This document shows positions 1 through 11,467 of a stretch of 64,000 nucleotides of DNA, piece after piece. The DNA is from Onchidella celtica (lineage: Eukaryota; Mollusca; Gastropoda; Systellommatophora; Onchidiidae). The stretch is taken from contig OZ007581.1 of assembly GCA_963931925.1 (NCBI GenBank), forward strand, positions 23,594,543 to 23,658,542, in the 5' to 3' direction. The notes under the pieces were generated by a model that was not told the origin of the DNA, ran no database searches, and was given only the letters and a program-made list of their open reading frames with translations. Each line of letters opens with the position of its first letter. Positions within the stretch are counted from its first letter, which is position 1. A program made the position numbers and the translations under genes.

Positions 1-18
1 GATCAGCGAGCTTGGTAT

Positions 19-377
19 TTGTTGTACGGTTCAGTTCACTTGCTGAAGTGTTTATTGTCAAGCGAAGTGAAAGACTTCATCCAAGAAGTTTCAAGGGGTT
101 GTTTGACTGTCCCACATGTGTGCACATATGAGTTCGTACGGACTGGTTTGTGCTTTGTGAAGAAATCCAAACATAAAGCATGCTGCCGTCAAAGACTTGT
201 CAACATTCTTCTCACCATGAACACCTACTATGGTTTTGGATTATTTTCTAAACATCTGCTGCGACGCCTGGCAAAATAAATGTTCTTCTGCATGGGATTC
301 ATAATTTGGAAAAGGACCATCACAGGAATTCAGCTCTGTACCAGACCTCCATCAAGAAGGCACGGCTCGCTGACTAA
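19..377 (+). pseudogene. frameshifted transposase-like protein remnant
   Basis: An open frame from 19 to 279 ends in a stop. A second frame (about 269-377) continues a plausible protein reading through the words LLHGIHNLEKDHHR and KKARLAD, so one indel near 270 would join them. The first part has a Gly-Leu-Thr-x-Pro motif, a Cys-Cys-Arg motif and a hydrophobic stretch. The general look resembles the C-terminal part of uncharacterised transposon-encoded (THAP/P-like) proteins of invertebrates, but that is recollection of style, not a match I can prove. The fragment probably begins upstream of the window. No promoter, splice site or polyA signal is clear. An ordinary host pseudogene is equally possible. 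Confidence 0.35.
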
Positions 378-800
378 TTTTGGCTGCAACATGGTGAGTT
401 ATTTTTCGTTTCTGTATACAGAGGAACCATTGCTATAAGACTACAGAAATGGTCCTGATTCATGGAATGGGCTATAATTAAGGTGGTTAAAAAAAATCCA
501 ATAGAAAAGGTTGATTTCAAGGTCAAATTGCATGTGTTATTACATACTGAGGTCTTATGCCAGAGGTTCTACTGTAAGTTATCGTCATTAACTGTGGTAA
601 AACTGCTTTATTTAATGAGATTATGTTTGGATGCAACATTGGTTACAATTGGTTAGACTTAGGTGTCATAATAAGGCTGTAGGTGTCAATAATCAAATGG
701 CCTTCGCTAGCGATGTCAGAAGATCGGCCGTGCGCGTCCTTTCATACAGTAGTCCTTGATATATATATATATATATATTTATATTATATATATATACTTA
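378..800. other. no gene seen; short (TA)n tract
   Basis: Unremarkable AT-rich DNA. The only structure is an alternating TA tract at about 758-798. Confidence 0.5.
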
Positions 801-804
801 TTTG

Positions 805-970
805 ACAGAGCTTTTCAGAATTCAACCCCTAACTTATAACACAAACTGTGGGTTGTCAATGGCTACAAGTATGCAAAATATCTCAATTAATATAAAAAAA
901 CGTCGAGTTACGACAATTTACATTGGGGGCTTCCTTCCAGTCAGGGAAAACGTGCAAGTGGTAATCCCGA
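805..970 (+). repeat. dispersed repeat family B, copy 1
   Basis: The stretch with CTGTGGG, GGCTACAAG, CTCAATT, an A-run and then GTCGAGTTACG recurs in the same order at about 19925-20080 (CTGTGGGCTG, GGCTACAAGC, CTCAATT, A-run, GTCAAGTTACG). The two copies are diverged and have no visible terminal repeats, so the class is unknown. Confidence 0.5.
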
Positions 971-1322
971 TTAACGACACATATTTTTACTGACAGACGC
1001 CATTGAATTAATGAATTTGGACGCCTTGAGTCCTCAAATTCGTTTGCCAAACCTAGCAATCATATCAGCGTTGTTAAAAGCAACGCAGCAACTGTCGGTG
1101 AGAAAGCAATGAATTTCAAGGCTGATTATTTAATAAACAGACAAAATAAGTGAAACATATGTAAATAATGACCACTCATAGACATAAAAATTGGCTACAA
1201 AGTATTACCGTAAACCCATTTCTTCCTTCATAAGGATATTTCTTCTACTCAGGTGAAAAGTGTTGGTGGTAATCCCCATTAAAGACAAGTATTACTGGCA
1301 GACGTCGTTAAGTCAAGAATTT
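955..1322 (+). repeat. degenerate direct duplication about 310 bp apart
   Basis: The segment at about 956-1015 (GTGGTAATCCCGATTAA, then GACAGACGCCATT) is repeated at about 1266-1322 (GTGGTAATCCCCATTAA, then GGCAGACGTCGTT). The intervening 250 bp shows no gene. Confidence 0.5.
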
Positions 1323-1329
1323 GAAGGTC

Positions 1330-2470
1330 GTTTATGCTATTAGCGGGAATAACCACAGACACCAAAATAAATAATGATTAATTATAGCCGTATCTGTTCT
1401 TAATGCTTACTTAATCTTGAAACCATGGTTCCAAAACGTTTGTTGTTACAAGCACATACGTGTTGTTACAACTACGTATGTCCCCCAAGTTTGCTTTTTG
1501 TGTGTTAGGGGTACGTATTTTATAGCCTTTGGTGACTCCAGAGCTGGAGAGCTCCTCCCGAAATGCTCCTTGACAACAGCCTTAATTAATTTTTTATAAT
1601 CATTCTTTCAGATTTTCTGTTTGTTTTCCTCCTTTTTTTTTGGGGGGGGGGGGGGTTGAAAGGGTTAGAGATTCCATAAGATTTAGGGTTGAGGATAAGG
1701 ACGGGATTAGGGATAGTACGCGCCCCTAGGGCAAAACACGTGGGATGCTTACGTAAATACAACAACAGCCTTGGCAAAATATTGACATAAACCTTTTTTT
1801 TTTCAGGAAAATAGCTTCTATTTTGACCAAGCTTTTGGCAAGTATTGACCACAAATTTATATTTCAGACCCAGCAGCCTTTTTGCTGAGAAACAAAGATT
1901 TTCACTGATGGCATGTTATTATGGTTTGACCATGTCTTGCTCAGACATGGATTGATTTGTCCAACATTTTTTTTAAAAACATCCATATGCAAAATAAAAG
2001 TTTACATGGTCAAATAAATGCAAAAAATATTTAAATATTTGTCACGAACCGCTGATTACTGATACATTACAAAGTGTTCGAACCATAGAGCATTGGACAC
2101 CATGTCACATGTTTCAAGTATAGGACACTGGGCGCTAAAGGGTTAATGAAATTTTAATGAAGTCTGGTCAGATCAGAGCAAGGGGGGCATTTGGGCCAGT
2201 TAGCTTGGAATTTTGAGGATCTGGGAGAGGAGGGGGAGGTGGACTTTTAGTAAAGTATACTGATCTCGTAAAGAGACATATTTACATCACATTGACTATT
2301 GGAACATGACCATCACAACAAGATGTGCGAGTCTCTAAAATTCTACATCAAGAATAACAATACTCAGCTTTCACAGAACTCAGTTAGTGAAACTAATTAT
2401 AATAATGAAAGTATTCAAAATAATATAACGATTAAATATTTCTCGAGAACAGTATGTTTTAACATCCTTC
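1330..2470. other. no gene seen; poly-T/poly-G junction
   Basis: AT-rich DNA without convincing coding signal. A T-run followed directly by a run of about 14 G lies at 1632-1656, one of many such junctions in the window. Confidence 0.5.
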
Positions 2471-2955
2471 TTCTTCAAAACCACACTTTTTATTCAAATT
2501 TAACAACCATTCTTTGTTTTTTCTTTTTTTCAAATATTTTAACAACCATTCTTTTTCTTCGGCTATAATAACCATTTTTCTTCAATTTTAACAATCATTC
2601 TTTCTCTATTGTCTTTTAAAATTTAACAGCCATTCTCTTTCTTCAACTTTAATAACCATTCTTTTTCTTCAGCTTTAACAACCATTCTTTTTCTTAAAAT
2701 TTAAGAACCATTCTCTTTATTCAACTTTAACAACCATGCTCCCTCTTCAGATTTAACAACCATTCTTTTTCTCCAAATTTAAGAACCATTCTCTTTGTTC
2801 ATCTTTAACAACCATGCTCCTTCTTCAGATTTAACAACCATTCTTTTTCATAAAATTTAAGTTTCAATTTTAACGACCATTCTTTTTCCTCAACTTCAAC
2901 AAGCATTTTCCTTCTTCTGATTTCTTACCATTCTTACCTTCAACTTTAACTATCA
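2470..2955 (+). repeat. degenerate pyrimidine-rich tandem array, unit about 26 bp
   Basis: The word AACAACCATTCTTTTTCTTC followed by an AAATTTA or AACTTTA linker recurs roughly every 26-30 bp across about 480 bp. Units carry substitutions and small indels. One strand is almost purine-free, and the array overlaps no credible coding frame. Confidence 0.75.
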
Positions 2956-5190
2956 CCTTCCACTGAGACCTCAAGTCTTGCAAATGCTCTCTTTGTCATT
3001 CCATTCAGGACACATTTTTTTTTTCTTTGTTTCTGATTATATTTAACTAACACGTTCATAATAAATCTCACACCGGTCACTCTTCAGCTTGGCATTTCAA
3101 AACTTGAATATGTGATTAACAACCACGCTATGTCGTCACCCCAAAACTGCTATATTCTTTTTTCACTTTTTACAAAGATAAGACCATAACATGGCATGAT
3201 AACAGTCATGACATTCATACAAAAATGAAGAAAGTATCTCACCTCTGAGAGAAGATTTTATAGTGTTGTAAAAATTTAATTACAAAACTTTACAAGCGAC
3301 TGATTTGGGATGGACTGAGGCAATAGTGGGGCGACGAATAATAAACTCCACTAATATTCTTCAAAATTTGATGATTTAGGAGACCATCATTAGCATGGTC
3401 AAGTATAAAAGTGTATCATTTTGACATGTCATTATTTACCTTGCGTGACAGTTGATGACCTTCAGGATAATATGTAAGGTAAATAACATGTAACAGAGTT
3501 AGTTCTAAATGATGCACTCTGATCTTCTTAGCAACATTAAGAACTGAATCATTCAAGAACAATTCTTTGCAACTGCAACTGATCTCTGGTGTTAACTTTA
3601 GACAATTTCCTGAATTATTCTGTCTTGCTGTTTCAATGACTGTGGTCAATATCTTTATATAATTTTACTGCCTTAATTAACATTTATATTATATGATCAA
3701 TATTCGCCTTATCGACTCTCCCCCTCCCCCCATTCTAAGAATAGTTGTCACTAAGTGATGGTGCTAATGGTAATCTAACTTCCTACATATTTCTTTCAAG
3801 TCAACTAGACCAACTCTTGGTTTCCAGAGTGATACAAACTATTAACCGTTAATATTTCACATTCATCCCTACTCTGTATTGGGTGTAGTTCTTGTTGAAA
3901 TAAAACGTTTAATCAAGGACACTCTAGACCTCGTTCTAAAATAATTATTAATTGTCCATTCTGATTGAATACTCTGAAACAAATGATTAATATTCCGACC
4001 CCTACTTTCTTTTATTTCTTGGTAACAGAATTTTTAATCAAACTCAGGCACTAGACCTTACTCTGAGATACTTTCAATTTCAGATTTATTTCTGTATCAA
4101 TTTATTTACCTTAACATCTTCATACCACAGATGCATGGACTTTCAAGCTACTCTCTTGTCGTGCCAGGGACCCCCATAATGAATCTTAATTTCTTTTGTA
4201 TTTGCCCCTACATTTTCCCAGTTGCAATGTTGCTGTTACTGTTTATCTGTTAGTTTCTGGACGGTGACTGATGTTGTGTTATTTGTTTGTGTAAGCTGTT
4301 CTGTTTTGAAGGAGAGAGGGTAGATTTAAGGGGAAGGTAAGTACTTTTGACTATGTTGTTGCTTTTCTGGTCACTACGTTTCGTTCAGCAGAACTCAAAC
4401 ACACAAAACAGACAACAGAACTGAACCAATCTATACAATGTTCTTTCTTCTGTTACGAGTGTTATGGCACGCCCCGGTGGTCATTTATGTCAGACTAAAA
4501 GACAAAAAAAGAAAAAACAAAGAAAGGCTAAGTTGGGGGAAACAAAACAACGATTTGTTATAAATCACAAGCCGAATCTGAATGTTCCTCTTTGTAAAAG
4601 ATATTATTATGTTCTGCACCGACACCTCTTTTGTTCCATTGCATGTTGTTGATATTGTTTGTTTCGTTATTATATGGTGTCCTTGATAATTGTTTTTGTT
4701 GTTGTTTCTCATCAGAAAACAACTTTCTAGTGTGTCTTTGATAACTTTTTTTCTTTCCCGCCGGTGTAAATATAACTGCTAACCATGCGGATAGTAATAT
4801 TTGTAAAGGTGGGGTGAGGCTGCAGCTGTTCCATGTCTGAGTTCCCGGAGTAGAGCAACAACAGACTGTTTTGTGACCTTCGGAGTCACAATAATAAATT
4901 ATCCCTGGCGTTACATAAATATGATACAGCCAGCGTGAAGTTTTTCTTCACAGGTGGCTGCCTCCGAAAGCCGCGTTCGTGATGGTGCTTGCTCATGAGA
5001 ATATGCACAATCAAATCTTTTTTGTGAAGACAATATGGCACAGTAATTAACGAATTAATCACGTTTTCGATGAGGAGGTGCAAAGGAGCATGTGTGATAA
5101 ACACAAATGGTGAGGATAATTACTTTGTGGTCTTTGTGATTTGTTGTATAGTTTATTTATTGTTGTTCTATTTCTGAACGGTGTGACATA
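2956..5190. other. no gene seen
   Basis: AT-rich intergenic DNA. Short open frames on both strands lack codon structure, splice context or recognisable motifs. There is an A-rich patch at about 4497-4550. Confidence 0.5.
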
Positions 5191-5275
5191 CAATCTTTTC
5201 CCCTTTTCATGCTGCATTTAATTTTATTTCCAAGCCCTGCTGGGACCCCACAGGTTTTCTGCTATTTTTCTTTCT
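5190..5275 (-). repeat. dispersed repeat family A, decayed copy
   Basis: Read on the minus strand it carries the family order CTGTGGGG, CAGCAGGGCTTGG, A-rich spacer, TTGTATGT, shared with copies at 13205, 19155, 38825, 47178, 52195 and 57775. Heavily mutated. Confidence 0.45.
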
Positions 5276-5619
5276 CTTGGTCAGTGATCCTTAACGAGGG
5301 GAAGGGGAGGGGGATTTGAGATTTCAAGGGAAGGGAAAACTTAGGCCTCTAAAATAAGCTGATCACGTGTTTTGTACAGGTGTAGGGTCACTTTTATTTT
5401 TATTATTCCAGATTGTGCAGTATTATGAAATTTCTACTGATGTTGAGCTCAGCCTCGGTTGCTCAATTCCGTTAGACCCGGGTGTCCCGACAGTGATGCC
5501 AGTTCCATAAAACCTACCTTAATCGAGACTATACATAGACATGTCATTATCAAAATTTGAACAAATCCATTTAAGGGCAGGTTTCTTTGCAAAACAGAAC
5601 TCCCGTATTATTGACATCA

Positions 5620-5765
5620 CCCGATCTTAGTCTTTGTTTGTTCCAACTCCACTTTTTGCACGACTGAGAAATGCGACATTAAACGTTTGCCGTTTTCATT
5701 AAGGTATAAATTGGAACCGTGAAACGGCTTGATGGAGATAGAACAAACAAGAACTAAGGTCGCGA
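5620..5765. mobile_element. foldback MITE-like element, family M, copy 1
   Basis: Inverted ends face each other: CTTAGTCTTTGTTTGTTCC at about 5628-5650, and the complement of CTTGTTTGTTCTATCTCCA at about 5730-5757, next to GGTCGCGA. The same end sequence bounds a larger segment at 36725-37065. No coding capacity; the superfamily cannot be assigned because clean target duplications are not visible. Confidence 0.45.
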
Positions 5766-5967
5766 TTTCCAAACTGCTTTTATTTTGTGTACTTTACAGG
5801 CAGGACAGCCCAGTCTATGCCTGAGCTTACAAAAATATACCAGTTATGCTTTCCTTTGGCATCCTGATTCACATACTCCGTGCACCGGAACCTGCAGTCA
5901 AAGTATTGTTTCCGGTGCCGGTGTAACAGGCCAAAATATACCCCCTGCCCAGACTATACCCGGGGTT

Positions 5968-6021
5968 AAACTGGCCTAGCCCAGAATATACCCCGGGGTA
6001 TATTCTGGGCTAGGCCAGTTT
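5968..6021. repeat. perfect 54-bp palindrome inside the transposon end
   Basis: The two halves, 5968-5994 and 5995-6021, are exact reverse complements, centred on CCCC/GGGG with no spacer. Imperfect symmetry extends outward through further CCCGGGG words. The same module occurs imperfectly in copy 2 at about 20555-20608 and 22686-22736. Confidence 0.85.
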
Positions 6022-8108
6022 ATACCCCGGGGTTACTTTGGGCTAGGCCAGACTACACCCCACCAGTCCAGATTATACCCCCTATTTTTTTTTTTTGACA
6101 ACAAGTCAAGACCACAGTTTATTTCAGGCTGTTCTTTATCACTGTCATCAGATATCATATTAATCCATACATGAACACATTCTTGACACAGATAAATCAT
6201 AATACACTTTAGAGGAAATAATAATAACAATTTATTTCAGCCTTAGTTTAAATTGGTGTACATACATACATTCATGACTCATGTTAATCATGATACATTT
6301 TAGAGGAAACAAACATGCATTAAAATGCATTGATATACAGAAGGGTTGAGTATCCATTCAAACTGATATGATTAGACTTCAGCATTAATTTCACTCATGT
6401 CTGTTGATATCATTATTATTATTATTATTTTGATAATTGGTTGGCCATGAGTAAAACATGCATTGTATTTTTTGTTACAACCATGCAGAGAGAAAAGGCC
6501 GGAAAACAACACACATAGGAAAAAAATAATAAAAACATAATTAGTAATGCATCTGACACTGACAGATGGTGCAAGTCCATCATCCACTTCACATAAAACT
6601 AAATAGGCACTAAATTTTTTCCCCTGGTGAATTCCACTTGTCCAGATCCACTTGAAATGTTACAGAATGCTAGTCAGTAATATACATTAATAACAATAAG
6701 AACACGAAATCATCTTATTTACTCTTGAAAATAAAGAGAAATATAAATATAAGAATCATCATCATCACCTTGGAATAATACAAAGATATAAGAGGAAGTG
6801 TAGAAACGGCAGCAACATGTGTGTGTATCACCTGTGTACATGTATATGAAATGGGTTAAATCTTTTCAACTATTCATGTAGAACTGGAAAGAAAGCTTTA
6901 GTGAAATAGTCTTGACAGTTGAGTAGACCGACAGAGTAAGTCCACTGAGACAAAAGTAGTGCATTGTAAAAAGTAAGATCTATAGCATGTTAAGGCAAAA
7001 TTCGATGGATCATGTTGCAGTAACAGAATTTCTTGTTAGTGAATATTATTCTTTGATAGCTTATTTGTAGAAAGATATACATTTCATGTACCTTATGGTT
7101 TAAGACACTGATTAGATTGCAAGGCATTTGAAAGATTGAACTTACATGCTATTGTGAATAAGGGTTTGTCACTTGCAAATGAAATTTTTTTTTTTTTTTA
7201 AAAAGACTTTGTCCGTCTTTACCTTCCTAAGCTTGACACGTCCCTTGCCAGAGGATTTAACAACTGTGTATTCGCACACAAAAATACTCTAAAATGACTT
7301 CATTTTTATGAGTGTGTTAATTATTTCATCCATTGCGACTAAGTGTATGTCAGTGCCAAACAAACAATACAATGCAAATTTTACTCATGGGCAACCAACT
7401 ATAAAAACTACTGCAACTTGACAACGAACGTAAATGAAATGAGGGTTAAAGTTGAATATATCAGTTTGAATGGATATTCACCCCATAGCGAATGGCATAT
7501 CAATACATAATAATTCATGTTTTTTCCTCTGAATTGTATTATGATTTACTATATGAAAGTCTAGAATGCCTGTATGTATGTATTACTATGGTGCCCGTTG
7601 ACAGTGATAAAAAAATGAATTAAACTATGATTGAAATAAACTGTGGTGTTTAGGCCAAACTATATTCCACCAGCCCAGATTATACTCCCATATTCAGGCA
7701 AAAATATTCAAGGGTACAACATTAAGTTTTTAAATTTTTATTTCACCCACAAGTGACATGCCTTTATTCACTATAACACATAATTGCTATCCTTCAAATG
7801 CTCTGCAAACTAATCCAGTGCCTTAAACCATCAGCTACATGAAATGTATACCTTTCTACAAATAAGCTATCAAAGAATTTACTAACAAGAAATATTAACG
7901 CAACATGATCCATCAAATTTTTGCCGTGACATACTGTAATTACTTTCTACAATGCAATGTTGTCTCAGTGGATTTAATCTGTCAGTTTTCACGACGACCA
8001 AAGCCACTTTACTAAAGCATTCTGTTCAGTTCTACTTGAATAGGTGAAAAGATTTAACACATTTTTTACATATACATGTACTTGGTACACACACATTGCT
8101 GTTTATAG

Positions 8109-8694
8109 ATGATAATAATAATAATAATAGATGGCATTTATATAGCGCATATCCATTTAAAATGCTCTATGCGCTTTACAGAAACAACATGGCAACACAC
8201 TACACTGCTTCTTTCTCTCTCCCTGTCTCGCTCACTCTCTCTACCTCTCTCTATCTCAGAACAAATTGTAACGCAGCCTGTTAGGCGCAGTTTACAACTC
8301 ACAACAGTTCACAACTCACAACTCAAATGATATTTGAATATTTATTAATAATAATATTTATTTAATAATGAATAATAAATTTTGTTGGGATGATATGGAT
8401 AATTTTTAATCTATTAATTTTAATTTTGCCCGGGAAGCGGCCTGTTCGGCCTGCTCTTTACGATTTCCAACTGCCAAGGTATCTTTAACGTGCGCAACGT
8501 GCACACGGGCCCTCCGAATTTTTTTTGTCCTTATCCGAGAAAACTAGGTACTCGATCCTACCCTCCAATCGGATCAGGGACTTGAAAATATGCGAAAAAT
8601 CCCAATTTCCAACATGCCTGCACTGCCCGGGTTTTGAACCCGGGACCATTGGCATGAGAGGCGAGCACCTTGCCTCTAGACCACCTTGTCCCCC
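8109..8694 (-). mobile_element. tRNA-derived SINE (S1) nested in palindromic transposon
   Basis: On the minus strand the head begins GGGACAAGGTGG. It has an A-box TGGTCTAGAGG and a B-box GGTTCAAAACC, typical of RNA polymerase III tRNA promoters. A conserved body follows (GGAGGGCCCGTGTGCACG, then CCTTGGCAGTTGGAAATC, then CCCGGGCAAAATT). The 3' part differs from other copies: it ends with GCGCTTTACA, TTATATAGCGC-like complement words and a (TTA)n tail. The transposon sequence TATAGAT..TTCTAGAATG resumes outside it, matching uninterrupted copy 2, which proves insertion. Confidence 0.8.
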
Positions 8695-9789
8695 AATTTC
8701 TAGAATGATGTGTAGGTCATTTTTACATTCCCTCTAATCTTAATCATATTCCAAGATGATGATGATGATTCTGATATTGATTATTCTCTTTATTTTCAAG
8801 AGTAAATAAGATGATTTCGAGTTCTTATTTTATTACTGTCTATTACTGGTTAGCATTCTGTAACGTCTCAAGTGGATCAGGACAGGTTATGTTCGTGATG
8901 TGAAAAAATTTTAGTATGTATTTAGTTTTGTGTGAAGTATTTAACGTCTGCTTGATGATGGAATTGCACCATCTGTCAGTAGTTGGGTTATTACAATGTT
9001 GTTGTTGTTGTTTTCTCTGTGTGTTCTTTCCTGGCCTTTTCTCTCTGCATTATTGTTACTTTATATGTAGATCTAATTGTTCTGACATATCAAGCACATT
9101 TCTGATTTTCAAAAATTAAAATAAAATTCAGATAACTTTACACTTATGAGTCTTATAATTAGTTCATACCTTGCCACTAAGTGTATGTCAGTGGTGCCAA
9201 ACTAAACAAATACAATACATGTTTAACTCATGGACAATTAATTATAAAAAAAAAAGAAGAAACAATAATAATACCAACGGACACAAGTAAAATTAGTGTT
9301 AAAGTCTAATCATATCAATTTGAATGGATTTTCAAACCTTTTGTATATGCTTTTTACCGCATGTTTATTTTCTCTTTAATGCATCATAATTTACAACAGT
9401 CAAGAATGTATACTTCAATATGGTACCTGATGACAGTTATAGTGAACAATTTAAACTAAAGTTGAAATAAACTGTGGTCTTGACTTGTTTTTATAAAAAA
9501 AAAAGTAGGGGGTATAATCTGGACTGGGGAGGTATAGTCTGGCCTAGCCCAAAGTATACCCCGGGGTATAATCTGGCCTGCTACACCGGTACTGCTAAAA
9601 AAAACATGGACTTCCAGCCAGCAGAGAAACAATTCAACCAACCACAAAAGAGGAAAAACAAAATTTCGTCGAAAAAGCATTATAAAAAATCATGTTCTAA
9701 TTTAAAAACCAAAGAACTGATAAAAATTAACCCATATCCCCCCCCCCCCTGAAACTCTTACGCCTCTCTTTCTATAGCTGTCTCTTTGG

Positions 9790-10010
9790 GGCCAGACCAA
9801 ACAGCTTTTTTAAGGGCTAAGAAGAAGAAAAAGGAAAGGAAGAAAAAACATGGAGAAGAAAAAAGAAGAAGCAGATGAGGTCGCAGAAGAAAGACAAGAA
9901 ACACGAAAAAACAGACGAAACAAAAGAAAAGGCAAACAACAAGAAAAGTGAGATGTAAATGCCCTGGGCAGCGGAACATCCTAAAACAAAGACCTCAAAT
10001 TATCAGATTC
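9790..10010 (+). repeat. dispersed repeat family C, copy 1
   Basis: Contains AAGGGCTAAGAAGAAG, a long A/G-rich stretch, then GTGAGATGTAAATGCC, GGGCAGCG and CCTAAAACAAAGACC. The same order recurs at 35895-36060 and 48205-48340. The constant A-rich 3' end suggests a retroposed sequence, but the source is unknown. Confidence 0.6.
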
Positions 10011-10860
10011 TAAGCTCGGGAGTCAGGAATGATCATAGCAAGCCCAAGTCTGTGGGTACTGTAGGTTGCATGTTAAGGGAGGGGAGACGTTTCAGAATTA
10101 ACCCACACCAGCTTTAAAGTATACACCACACATGATACAGATTCATGACTTTATGATAGATAACCCTGCTTTTTAATTGTTTGCACAGTAATGGGCTGTG
10201 TTGTTATAAAAAGTAACCCAAAAAAACTTGAATCAGGATTAATAAAAACATCTACACATATCATTTTCAAACTTACCAAGAATAATATTACCAACATGAA
10301 GAAGGTCACGTACTAAAATTATTCAGTTTCGTGAATAAGTGTTTTGTTTTGTTTTGTTTTGTTTTGTTTTGGGGGTGGGGGGGGGGATTTTTTTTTTTCT
10401 TACTGTAAAAAGCCTCAAAACCTGGTAATAATTTTAGGGATTTCTTCATATTAGAGAATGATTTATCTTCTATATTTTGCAGCTATGCAGTACATTTTAG
10501 TACAGAATCAGGTTAAGATAGTTATGCTGAGCCCTGCAAAGTTTCAAAACAATATATCCGGCTGTTTTGCAGATATCCTGGCTCAGTCATATCTAACATA
10601 AATAATTAACTTGCTGAACTCTTGTAGGGGAAATAAAGTCATAAAGTCACACTGTGCCCCGCACATCCTGAACTCACTGCCAAAAGCATTGCGAGAAACA
10701 TTTTACAGAGTCAAAATTCAAAACTGGTCTAAAAACCAATCTTTTAAAAACATTCAGTTGTGAAATCTCATTCCCAATCCGTTTATTTACTCAATTCATT
10801 TTACTTTTGCTGTTTTACTTTTTAATTTCTGCCTTATAGTATCTTATGTGTTTGTGTCTA
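10011..10860. other. no gene seen; (TTTTG)n and G-tract
   Basis: A pentanucleotide (GTTTT)n tract runs into a G-run and a T-run at about 10340-10400. Nothing else recognised. Confidence 0.5.
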
Positions 10861-10989
10861 TGTATGCACTGTATGTCTAGCATAGAGATAGAGAAAGACA
10901 GACAGAAAGAGAGAGAGAGAGGGGCTGTGTTGCAGATGGAGAGATCAAGATTAGACCAAATTGTTTGGATTGGGCGCAATATAAATTAA

Positions 10990-11467
10990 CTAGCTGAGGT
11001 CCCCGGCCCTGCCCAGGATAAATCGGTTTGAATATTGGTTTCAGTTCTGTGTGATTATTATGGACTTGCTTCATCTGGCCTGTTCCTATTTGTTTATTTT
11101 ATTTTTGTTTGTTTGTTTTTAAATAAGTCTTACTGCTCTGTCTTTGTGAGTTGACACCTTGCGCATCCCGTACAACAGCATGATTTGCGCCCGGGTTAGT
11201 GTGTTTGATAGTGAACACATTGCAGGAAGTGATAACGAAATCTTAAAATGGCGAACCATGACTCGAAATAGATCTAAATGATGGCGAAACAATACATTTC
11301 CAATAAAAAAAACTACACCGATTTGAGTCTTCTATTAAAAACTGTGCACCCTTACATCCATTCTGATGCACCATATAAAATTTGAAGTCTGCGTGTTCAG
11401 TGGTTCAGAAGCCTTTTGCAACGAAAAATCTCAAGTCCACAAATATATATAGTATAGATAGTATAGA
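10990..11467 (-). mobile_element. non-autonomous Helitron-like element
   Basis: On the minus strand it begins TCTATACTAT (from 11467, preceded by A) and ends with a GC-rich hairpin, CCTGGGCAGGGCCGGG, then GACCTCAGCTAG (10990), followed by T. A|TC..hairpin..CTRR|T is the Helitron architecture for insertion between A and T without target duplication. No Rep/helicase frame is present. The 5' end is placed by analogy with the family at 31429 and 38215, so it is less certain than the 3' end. Confidence 0.55.

Larger units (their letters stand above)
5922..9585. mobile_element. palindromic Ginger-like DNA transposon, non-autonomous, copy 1
   Basis: The element starts TGTAACAGGCC and ends GGCCTGCTACA, and is flanked by the 4-bp direct repeat CCGG (5918-5921 and 9586-9589). 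Most of its length is one large imperfect inverted repeat. The left arm (5922 to about 7180) reappears in reverse complement in the right arm (about 7700 to 9585), including the CTGGCCTAGCCC subterminal repeats, the TTATTTCA..GACCACAG block and the CATCATCATC block. A degenerate internal copy of the end lies near 7630-7700. A SINE (8109-8694) is nested in the right arm. TG..CA ends with CCGG duplications are what I recall for Ginger1 transposons, whose enzyme resembles a retroviral integrase. No integrase frame is present, so it would be mobilised in trans. Confidence 0.75.

Noticed and set aside
8916-9119. Similar small frames at 8916-9119 (plus) and 21090-21293 (minus) as a conserved gene
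   Set aside because: Similarity comes from both lying in arms of the same palindromic transposon; no codon-level constraint is visible and other arms have stops.
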